Part shown: piece by piece, positions 1-5,013 of the stretch
Numbering within the stretch: the first letter of the stretch is position 1
Layout: every line of letters starts with the position of its first letter
Assembly (NCBI GenBank): GCA_015488875.1
Contig: WFMX01000172.1
Span: 1-9,138, forward strand
Reading direction: 5' to 3'
From: Campylobacterota bacterium
GTDB lineage: Bacteria; Campylobacterota; Campylobacteria; Campylobacterales; Sulfurovaceae
DNA length: 9,138 nt
Position numbers and translations under genes: made by a program
The notes under the pieces: model-generated
Told to the model about the DNA's origin: nothing
The model's database searches: none
What the model saw: only the letters and a program-made list of their open reading frames with translations

Positions 1-173
1 GGGTCTAACAATTAGGGGACATTGGTTTCGTGAGCGAAGCGAACGGAAGCTGTGTCCTCGTATAGAAATTGTTCGACCTCGACTGAGATATAACGGTGTT
101 GCAGTTTAGCCGAGGTCAGGTGATTGCGATGCATTCCGCTACGCTCCACGCATCACAAATCACCAGACCCCTA
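1..173 (+). repeat. Dispersed palindromic repeat, long copy (MITE/REP-like)
   Basis: This is the longer of two related copies; the other is at 4800-4902. Both begin with GGGGTCTAACAATTAGGGG and end with CAAATCACCAGACCCCTA, so the ends form an inverted repeat (AGGGGTCT / AGACCCCT); the first base or two of this copy lie outside the window. Inside, GACCTCG (75-81) pairs with CGAGGTC (111-117). A longer imperfect hairpin has GGTGATT-GCGATGC (119-132) facing GCATC-ACAAATCACC (150-164), with CATTCCGCTACGCTCC in or next to the loop. No transposase is encoded, so if it is mobile it is non-autonomous. Copy 4800-4902 lacks the segment 33-106 of this copy. Confidence 0.7.
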
Positions 174-215
174 CTGTACCCTATCGTATTGTGTATATGC
201 TCAGGGGTTGGTAAA

Positions 216-1604
216 TTAACTTTTGCCAAACATATCGAAATATAGTGCATCAGCCCAAGAGATGATGGAGTTTGCATCGGTAGCACCATTCTTTTTCCAC
301 TCTTCGCTACTTAGCGTCTTTGAGAAACTAAACTTCTTCCAATCTATAAATTTTGCATCTTTTGCTTTTTTGTCTTTTTTGTCAAAAGCATATCTCGTAT
401 AGATATATATAGCACTCATTGGCTTGGTAGATACGGCTGAAAAGCATAGTGTTATAGGTGCTTCCCACTCAGGCATCTCCTCTTTGTTTATGCGACTCGC
501 TATGACTCTACCCACATATTTGCCCTCACTGTTTGAAGTGTTTCCTGATTTTGAGAAACCCATTGGTCTTGAGTCTCCAGCTATAAATATATCTTTCTCT
601 CCTATCACCTCATATGTTATCGGGTTGATATGCCCCTCCATCATATCTTTGGCATCTTTCGCGAAACCCATAGTCTCTATGATCGTGGCACCCCTCACGC
701 GAGGATAGAATGCTGCATCAGCAAACTCAAACTCATCAAGCTCTGTAGAGACTATCTTTTTGTCTAAATCAATATTTTTGATAGCTGAATTTGGTACATA
801 CTCTATATAGTCTGCGTATAACTCTTCAAAAGCTGAACTAAATCCTTTCTTTTTGATGGTGATTGCATTGTTTTCATCTAGTATGATCACCTTGGCTTTG
901 AGCTTATTTTGCTTGAAGTGGTCAGCTATGACACATGCTCTCTCATAAGGGGCAGGTAGACATCTATAGTTGCCACCTGGTACGGTCAGTATGAAATTAC
1001 CCTCTTTGAAGTTTTGTACTTTATTTTTCAGTGTCATGTGTTCAGAGCCTGGGATGAATCCAGCAGGGTACTCTTGCTTTAGTCTAGCGATGAGTGTAGC
1101 ATCAGTGGTCCATCTGGAGTAGTCGTAGTCTATCCCTGGAGATAACACAAGGTAATCAAATGCTATATCCCCCTCCGATGTCTTGAGGATACGGCTGTCT
1201 TTATCTATGCCCGTTGCTGTGGCATTGAAATATCTATAGTCGTAATTTCTCGCTGCCTGCAGGTAGTCATGTGTGATATACTCCAGTTTTACCTTGTCAA
1301 CCAACCATAGATTGCTGACGGGGCAGGAGATAAACTCATAACGCTTCTCTACCAAGACAACATCTGCCTGTGGGGAGAACTCTTTGATAGTTTTTGCGAT
1401 TGATAGTCCTGACCACCCTCCGCCTACTACGACAACTCTAGGACCTTTAGCATCTGGCAAGAGAGCCTTTTTGCTTGCTGTCTCTTTGGGCTTTTTTGTC
1501 TCTTTTGATTTGCCTTTGGAGTCGGTATCTGTTTCGCTAGCATAGAGTGTAGAGGCTATAGTCAAACCCGATAGTGCCAAAAACTTTCTTTTTGAAGAAT
1601 CCAT
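216..1604 (-). CDS. Exported FAD-dependent sulfide dehydrogenase-like flavoprotein (FCSD / FccB type)
   Basis: This 462-residue protein resembles the flavin subunit of flavocytochrome c sulfide dehydrogenase, which oxidises sulfide in the periplasm and passes electrons to c-type cytochromes. The N-terminus SKRKFLALSG resembles a Tat signal with Lys-Arg replacing the usual Arg-Arg, followed by a hydrophobic stretch and LYAS near residue 22. A Lys-rich linker (about 28-47) leads to the FAD-binding Rossmann motif VVVVGGGWSG (57-66). A second FAD segment, IFIAGDSRP, lies at 339-347. Cys215 (GNYRCLPAPYERA) and Cys387 (ITLCFSAV) sit where the family has its redox-active cysteine pair, and the C-terminus from about 385 looks like the FCSD flavin-binding domain. 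An AAAGGTAA ribosome site precedes the ATG by a few bases. No cytochrome subunit is adjacent. Substrate is inferred from the family; another sulfur compound is possible. Confidence 0.85.
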   Translation of the reverse strand: MDSSKRKFLALSGLTIASTLYASETDTDSKGKSKETKKPKETASKKALLPDAKGPRVVVVGGGWSGLSIAKTIKEFSPQADVVLVEKRYEFISCPVSNLWLVDKVKLEYITHDYLQAARNYDYRYFNATATGIDKDSRILKTSEGDIAFDYLVLSPGIDYDYSRWTTDATLIARLKQEYPAGFIPGSEHMTLKNKVQNFKEGNFILTVPGGNYRCLPAPYERACVIADHFKQNKLKAKVIILDENNAITIKKKGFSSAFEELYADYIEYVPNSAIKNIDLDKKIVSTELDEFEFADAAFYPRVRGATIIETMGFAKDAKDMMEGHINPITYEVIGEKDIFIAGDSRPMGFSKSGNTSNSEGKYVGRVIASRINKEEMPEWEAPITLCFSAVSTKPMSAIYIYTRYAFDKKDKKAKDAKFIDWKKFSFSKTLSSEEWKKNGATDANSIISWADALYFDMFGKS

Positions 1605-1633
1605 AATATATTACCTTTGATTATAAATTGACA

Positions 1634-1639
1634 ATTATA
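1634..1639 (-). promoter_or_regulatory. Candidate -10 box for the sulfide dehydrogenase-like gene
   Basis: On the minus strand GGATAATATAATTG contains TATAAT about 30 bases upstream of the ATG at 1604, leaving a leader of about 20 nt that includes the AAAGGTAA ribosome site. No good -35 box is visible, which is usual for sigma-70 promoters in this phylum. A second TATAAT at 1620-1625 is too close to the ribosome site to be the better choice. Confidence 0.45.
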
Positions 1640-1653
1640 TTATCCTTTTGAGA

Positions 1654-1675
1654 CTTATTTGGAGCTTATTTGGAG
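1654..1675. repeat. Perfect 11-bp tandem repeat upstream of the promoter
   Basis: CTTATTTGGAG occurs twice head to tail (1654-1664 and 1665-1675). On the minus strand it reads CTCCAAATAAG twice, beginning about 15 bases upstream of the candidate -10 box of the flavoprotein gene. The spacing is one helical turn, as expected for a tandem regulator site, but no known regulator is recognised. Confidence 0.6.
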
Positions 1676-1754
1676 TCGATAATCTTCAAGTAGTGTATCA
1701 CTTCACGAGTCACCGTAACCTTTCTTTAGGTTGGATTGTCCAGTTTGATTGCCT

Positions 1755-1800
1755 TGGCACACTCATTTACTTCACTCGCGAAACCAATGTCCCCTACTGC
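1755..1800 (-). repeat. Decayed inverted fragment of the dispersed repeat
   Basis: CGAAACCAATGTCCCCT (1779-1795) is the exact reverse complement of the repeat core at 14-30. Beyond it the minus strand reads TTTCGCGAGTGAAGTAAATG, against TTTCGTGAGCGAAGCGAACG in the long copy; the differences are mostly transitions. The sequence on the other side (CCCCTACTGCACC) also resembles the right flank of the long copy (CCCCTACTGTACC). The rest of 1676-1860 shows no gene I can support. Confidence 0.5.
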
Positions 1801-1873
1801 ACCTTGACCAACCTTGCTAATATCTCATGAGATCGGAGCTGGGCTATCAAAGCAGAATTAACTAAGTTTTTGA

Positions 1874-1879
1874 TATACT
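1874..1879 (+). promoter_or_regulatory. Candidate -10 box for the 84-residue membrane protein
   Basis: TTTTTGATATACT contains TATACT about 28 bases before the ATG at 1907. The T-rich stretch before it is typical of Campylobacterota promoters. No -35 box is clear. Confidence 0.35.
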
Positions 1880-1906
1880 ATTGTATATTTTTTGAGGTGG
1901 TGTTGT

Positions 1907-2161
1907 ATGGTTGACATATATCTATTATTATTTATGGTTATCATATTGGCGGGTATAGTCATAGCATATGGCTACTATCTCAAAGAAAAAAAAGAGCATT
2001 TAGATGCTATACATAGAGGCTTTTGTCCAAAGTGTCATCAGAACTCCATAGATGTGAGCGATCAGAGGGATGGCGGATGTGGACCTAAGATCGTATCCTA
2101 TACCTGTCTCAACTGTGGATATGAAAACTCATTTAGTGTAGATGGAAATTGTAGTCTATAG
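1907..2161 (+). CDS. Small single-pass membrane protein with a cytoplasmic or periplasmic zinc ribbon
   Basis: I do not recognise a named family. The ATG at 1907 is preferred because GAGGTGG lies six bases upstream; a TTG at 1892 would add five residues but would place that ribosome site inside the gene. The 84-residue product has one hydrophobic helix (about residues 4-24), a charged KEKKEH segment, then two CxxC pairs: Cys40/Cys43 (FCPKC) and Cys67/Cys70 (YTCLNC). This is the usual arrangement of a small zinc ribbon. Extra cysteines are at 58 and 82. It lies alone between the divergent flavoprotein gene and the ndk cluster, with its own promoter-like sequence and a 107-bp gap to ndk. The gene call is fairly sure; the function is unknown. 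Confidence 0.75.
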   Translation: MVDIYLLLFMVIILAGIVIAYGYYLKEKKEHLDAIHRGFCPKCHQNSIDVSDQRDGGCGPKIVSYTCLNCGYENSFSVDGNCSL

Positions 2162-2197
2162 GTTCAGAAATTAATAAAGCCTTAATCTTTTTTTGGG

Positions 2198-2203
2198 TAA
2201 AAT
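2198..2203 (+). promoter_or_regulatory. Candidate promoter -10 box for the ndk-plsX cluster
   Basis: TTGGGTAAAATTCC follows a run of seven T residues, about 65 bases before the ndk start. The same string in slightly different form (TTGGATAAAATTCT) precedes the SRP RNA gene at 4439-4452, which supports both as promoters. The short inverted repeat TTGGG / CCCAA around it is probably coincidental. Confidence 0.5.
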
Positions 2204-2268
2204 TCCGCCCAAATACTTCCGCTATCCGCTAGAAGTAAATTTTATCCCCCAATTTAGGAAATATAATT

Positions 2269-2682
2269 ATGGAACAAACATTATCTATCATCAAGCCTGA
2301 CGCAGTAGCCAAAAATGTAGTAGGGAAAATTCTATCGAGATTTGAAGATGCAGGTCTGAGAATAGCAGCAACAAAAAAGATACAATTGAGCCAGGCAGAT
2401 GCAGAGGCATTCTATGCAGTACACGCTGAGAGACCATTTTTTGGCGAATTGGTAGAGTTCATGATCTCTGGTCCAGTGGTAGTCACTGTGCTAGAGGGTG
2501 AGAATGCTATGGCGACCAATAGAGATCTAATGGGTGCTACAAACCCAAAAGAGGCAGAAGCAGGCACAATCAGAGCTGATTTTGCAGATAGTATAGATGC
2601 AAATGCAGTACATGGTAGTGACAGTGTAGAGAATGCCGAGATAGAGATCAACTTTTTCTTTGCACAAAGAGAGCTAAGCTAA
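2269..2682 (+). CDS. ndk: Nucleoside diphosphate kinase
   Basis: The enzyme transfers the gamma phosphate of ATP to other nucleoside diphosphates through a phosphohistidine, keeping NTP and dNTP pools balanced in the cytoplasm. The 137-residue length is normal for the family. The start SIIKPDAVAKN, the Arg/Asn-rich GATNPKEAEAGTIRADFA segment (89-106) and the active-site NAVHGSDS with His115 are all intact. The ATG is preceded by AGGAA at a spacing of about eight. It is the first gene of a tight plus-strand group ending at plsX, with 11 bp to the next gene. Confidence 0.98.
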   Translation: MEQTLSIIKPDAVAKNVVGKILSRFEDAGLRIAATKKIQLSQADAEAFYAVHAERPFFGELVEFMISGPVVVTVLEGENAMATNRDLMGATNPKEAEAGTIRADFADSIDANAVHGSDSVENAEIEINFFFAQRELS

Positions 2683-2693
2683 GTCAAGCGTCT

Positions 2694-3068
2694 GTGAAGA
2701 TAATATTTGACAAGGTAGGTCACAACGAAAAACCATTTGACCATGAGATTGATGGTGTCGTGGCTAGTGGCACTCTGATAAAGAGTGGCTACCATAGAGT
2801 TTTGCTTCAGGGTAGGATAGATGGCACGGTAGATTTACTTTGTAGTAGTTGCGGTGCAGAGTTGTATCAAGAGATATCTACTCCACTCAGACTAACTATA
2901 AGCGATCAAATCATAGAAGATAAAGATGATTTGGATATAATCGAATTTTTAAATGGTGAGATAGATATATCTTTCATCATTGAAAGTGAGATCAACTCCA
3001 TCAAGAGCGACTACTGCTACTGTACCAAGTGCTGTGACAGTGACGAACCTTTTGAGATGGAATTTTAA
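2694..3068 (+). CDS. YceD/DUF177-like protein preceding rpmF
   Basis: The protein has 124 residues and starts with GTG, 11 bases after the ndk stop, with only a poor ribosome site, so translation may be coupled to ndk. Its identity rests on position directly before rpmF, on size, and on the CSSC motif (Cys50/Cys53) in a beta-rich acidic protein, which fits the YceD/DUF177 family. In Escherichia coli YceD is linked to 23S rRNA accumulation. A second cysteine cluster near the C-terminus (Cys108, 110, 113, 114) could complete a four-cysteine zinc site with the first pair. The match to the family is moderate, and the role in ribosome biogenesis is inferred from the family and context. Confidence 0.75.
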   Translation: MKIIFDKVGHNEKPFDHEIDGVVASGTLIKSGYHRVLLQGRIDGTVDLLCSSCGAELYQEISTPLRLTISDQIIEDKDDLDIIEFLNGEIDISFIIESEINSIKSDYCYCTKCCDSDEPFEMEF

Positions 3069-3089
3069 ATTAAATAAAAAGGATACAAA

Positions 3090-3242
3090 ATGGCAGTACC
3101 AAAGAGACGCGTCAGTAAGACAAGAGCGGCAAAGAGAAGAACACACTATAAATTGACTCTTCCTAGACCAGTGAAAGATGAAGATGGGACATGGAGAATG
3201 CCTCACCATATGAATCTAACAACAGGCGAATATAAGTCTTAA
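3090..3242 (+). CDS. rpmF: Large ribosomal subunit protein bL32
   Basis: This 50-codon gene begins MAVPKRRVSKTRAAKRRTHY, the typical basic N-terminus of L32, a structural protein of the 50S subunit. The second half (DEDGTWRMPHH, ending TTGEYKS) has no cysteines where many bacteria have a CxxC-CxxC zinc ribbon, so this is the zinc-independent form, as I recall for other Campylobacterota. AAGGAT precedes the ATG at a good distance. The stop TAA shares its last base with the plsX ATG (TAATG), which points to translational coupling. The gene is in the usual rpmF-plsX arrangement. Confidence 0.97.
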   Translation: MAVPKRRVSKTRAAKRRTHYKLTLPRPVKDEDGTWRMPHHMNLTTGEYKS

Positions 3243-4264
3243 TGCAAGACAAAAACCCTATAATCAAGATAGCCATTGATGCCATGGGTGGCGACTTCGG
3301 TCCTGAGCCTATCATCGACGGCACCATACAAGCACTTCGTGAGAGAACTTTTCTTCCTATATTAGTAGGTGACAAAGAGGAGATACTCTCGTTACTTCCC
3401 ACTAGCTTCATCAGTAGAGTAGAGATAGTAGAGGCTTCAGATGTCATATCTATGAGCGATCAGGCTACAAACGCCTTACGAAGAAGAGAGTCATCTATAT
3501 ACAAAGCTGTCGAATTAGTACGGAACAAAGAGGCTGATGCCGTAGTATCTGCAGGACATAGTGGAGCCACTATGACTCTAGCTACTTTCAAAATAGGAAG
3601 GCTTCCTCACATATCTAGACCAGCACTAGCGACACTCATGCCAAATCTAGGAACAGATAAAACTCTAGTACTAGATGTGGGTGCTGTGGTCGACTGCAAA
3701 GCACAAAACCTATATGAGTTTGGTGCTATGGGCGAAGCCTATGTACAGAAGATAATGGGTGTAGAGAAGCCACAGGTTGGACTACTTGCCAATGGCTCAG
3801 AGGCTAGCAAAGGCAACGAACTGACAAAAGAGGCATTCAAACTATTAGAAAATTTGGATGGCTTTGTGGGCAATGTAGAGGGTAGAGATATCTTCAATGG
3901 CTCTGTCAATGTGGTAGTATGTGACGGTTTTACTGGCAATATCCTACTCAAAGCTAGTGAAGGTGTGGTAAGTACTATATTTAGCATGATGAAGCAACAT
4001 ATCAGAAAGTCGCTTCCCGCCAAATTTGGTGCTTTGCTTATGAAGAAAAAGGTATTTGTCAGCCTCAAAAAAGAGGTCGACTATGAAGAGTACGGCGGAG
4101 CTCCTCTACTTGGTGTAGATGGCTGTGCTATAGTTAGCCACGGTAGCAGTAGTGCCAAGGCTATAAAAAATGCTATCTTTCAAGCTATCAGCTATACAAA
4201 ATCTGATGTCAATGCCACCATAGAGGCTCTACTGACAGAGAGTAAGAAGTCACAAGACTCATAA
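3242..4264 (+). CDS. plsX: Phosphate acyltransferase PlsX
   Basis: PlsX converts acyl-ACP and phosphate to acyl-phosphate, the acyl donor for PlsY at the first step of phospholipid synthesis; it is a peripheral membrane enzyme. The 340-residue length is normal. Family motifs are intact: AIDAMGGDFGPEP (11-23), VVSAGHSGATMTLA (101-114), RPALATLMP (126-134), GLLANGSEASKGNEL (180-194), GNVEGRDIFNG (210-220), CDGFTGNILLK (227-237) and GAPLLGVDG (286-294). The ATG overlaps the rpmF stop by one base. Unlike the common plsX-fabH order, no fabH follows; the next element is the SRP RNA gene. No convincing terminator is seen after the stop: a short GAGA-GGC-TTTA-GCC-TCTC hairpin at 4277-4295 lacks a T tract. 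Confidence 0.98.
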   Translation: MQDKNPIIKIAIDAMGGDFGPEPIIDGTIQALRERTFLPILVGDKEEILSLLPTSFISRVEIVEASDVISMSDQATNALRRRESSIYKAVELVRNKEADAVVSAGHSGATMTLATFKIGRLPHISRPALATLMPNLGTDKTLVLDVGAVVDCKAQNLYEFGAMGEAYVQKIMGVEKPQVGLLANGSEASKGNELTKEAFKLLENLDGFVGNVEGRDIFNGSVNVVVCDGFTGNILLKASEGVVSTIFSMMKQHIRKSLPAKFGALLMKKKVFVSLKKEVDYEEYGGAPLLGVDGCAIVSHGSSSAKAIKNAIFQAISYTKSDVNATIEALLTESKKSQDS

Positions 4265-4443
4265 CTAATTTTGGACGAGACGGCTTTAGCCTCTCCTCAA
4301 TATTATGGAAGTTAAAGCAGCATGTCCATTATCAATTCATTGACATTGAGCTGAAGCCATTGTTTTTGAGAGTTGTGTCAAATCTCTGCTACTATTAACC
4401 CAATATTCCAACATCTTTAATCTTATTTTAAGAGCTACTTGGA

Positions 4444-4449
4444 TAAAAT
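4444..4449 (+). promoter_or_regulatory. Candidate -10 box of the SRP RNA gene
   Basis: TTGGATAAAATTCT closely matches TTGGGTAAAATTCC before ndk. A start about seven bases after the TAAAAT box falls near 4456, just before the leader hairpin at 4463-4504. The sequence upstream to 4265 holds nothing else I can support. Confidence 0.5.
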
Positions 4450-4462
4450 TCTCCTCTACAAA

Positions 4463-4504
4463 AGAGAGGCACTGAGTCTATAGCGATAGATTGAGTGCCT
4501 CTCT
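4463..4504 (+). promoter_or_regulatory. Leader hairpin directly upstream of, and overlapping, the SRP RNA 5' end
   Basis: AGAGAGGCACTGAGTCTA (4463-4480) pairs with TAGATTGAGTGCCTCTCT (4487-4504) around the loop TAGCGA. Eleven consecutive pairs are perfect at the base, with only two non-Watson-Crick positions in the whole 18. The 3' arm (4498-4504) also forms the 5' strand of the SRP RNA closing helix, so the two structures cannot form fully at the same time. It may be a precursor leader removed by processing. Confidence 0.6.
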
Positions 4505-4601
4505 CTAGACCTGTGCAACAGCATTTGAGGACAACGGGTCAGGATGGGAACATAGCAGCCCACCCTCATCTGCTGAGTGCCGCAGGGATCTGGAGGGGGG
4601 T
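4498..4601 (+). ncRNA. ffs: Signal recognition particle RNA (4.5S, small bacterial type)
   Basis: This is the RNA of the signal recognition particle, which binds Ffh and targets membrane proteins to the translocon. The conserved helix 8 is clear: GTCAGG (4538-4543), a three-pair stem ATG/CAT, the GGAA tetraloop (4547-4550) and AGCAGCC (4554-4560). The remaining strands pair as one rod: GGG 4536-4538 with CCC 4559-4561, GAGG 4527-4530 with CCTC 4564-4567, AGCA 4520-4523 with TGCT 4571-4574, and CCTGTG 4510-4515 with CGCAGG 4581-4586. Finally 4498-4509 pairs with 4589-4600. The length of about 104 nt fits the form without an Alu domain. Exact ends are estimated from pairing. No strong intrinsic terminator follows; GAGGG...CCCTC (4593-4610) is weak and overlaps the 3' strand. 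Confidence 0.92.
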
Positions 4602-4799
4602 ATTACCCTCATTTATATCACACAAATCTTATTTATGAAAATCTGAATACAAAATATCTTCGTCATATTGACAGTTTTGCTCTCACATGATTTTGGCAAA
4701 TCAAACACTTAACGATATGCGGTAGGGTCTGCTGTAGGCTGTCGAAAAATGTTCAAATAAGCTCATATCTCATTCCTTATTTTTGGATGGTAGAAGTGG

Positions 4800-4902
4800 T
4801 AGGGGTCTAACAATTAGGGGACATTGGTTTCGTGTAGCCGAGGTCAGGTTATTCATGATGCATTCCGCTACGCTCCACGCATCACAAATCACCAGACCCC
4901 TA
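4800..4902 (+). repeat. Dispersed palindromic repeat, short copy with internal deletion
   Basis: This copy is bounded by TAGGGGTCT (4800-4808) and AGACCCCTA (4894-4902), a 9-bp perfect terminal inverted repeat. Its left 32 bases and right roughly 65 bases match the copy at 1-173, but the 74 bases corresponding to 33-106 are missing, joining TTTCGTG directly to TAGCCGAGG. The hairpin arm is slightly changed (GGTTATTCATGATGC) yet can still mostly pair with GCATCACAAATCACC. The preceding 4611-4799 is AT-rich, with no gene or RNA I can identify. Confidence 0.7.
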
Positions 4903-4911
4903 TCGTTCCTA

Positions 4912-4970
4912 CCGTTCGCTTAGGGGACATTGGTTTCGTGAGCGAAGCGAATAAAACCAATGTCCCCTAA
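4912..4970. repeat. Perfect hairpin made of inverted repeat-core copies
   Basis: TTAGGGGACATTGGTTT (4920-4936) and AAACCAATGTCCCCTAA (4954-4970) form a 17-bp perfect stem with a 17-nt loop, CGTGAGCGAAGCGAATA. Each arm is one copy of the repeat core seen at 14-30 and 4816-4832. The preceding CCGTTCGC (4912-4919) is the reverse complement of GCGAACGG in the long copy. It lies 43 bases beyond the nspC stop and could stabilise or end that transcript, but no T tract follows on the minus strand. Confidence 0.75.
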
Positions 4971-5013
4971 CTAGTAGCTCAATTGTGTTTTTTTGATAGG
5001 CTAGATTGGACCT

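Noticed and set aside
424..708. Open frame opposite the sulfide dehydrogenase-like gene
   Set aside because: It lies wholly inside a well-supported gene on the other strand; the same applies to the opposing frames in ndk, plsX, nspC, speE and the DUF4178-type gene.
1648..1830. A 60-codon open frame on the plus strand
   Set aside because: It has no ribosome site and runs through the 11-bp tandem repeat and the decayed repeat fragment; the product has no recognisable features.
1822..1833. Perfect palindrome ATCTCATGAGAT as an operator
   Set aside because: It is a single short palindrome in AT-rich sequence with no second copy and poor placement relative to the candidate promoters.
4277..4295. 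Terminator for plsX
   Set aside because: The stem is only 4+3 pairs with an unpaired base and is not followed by a T tract.
14..4970. Recurring 15-17 base word as a possible CRISPR array
   Set aside because: Spacing is irregular (tens of bases to thousands), orientation varies, and there are no cas genes.
4920..4994. Intrinsic terminator formed by the 17-bp hairpin and the T run at 4988-4994
   Set aside because: The T run starts 18 bases after the stem, too far for an intrinsic terminator, and on the minus strand no T run follows the stem.
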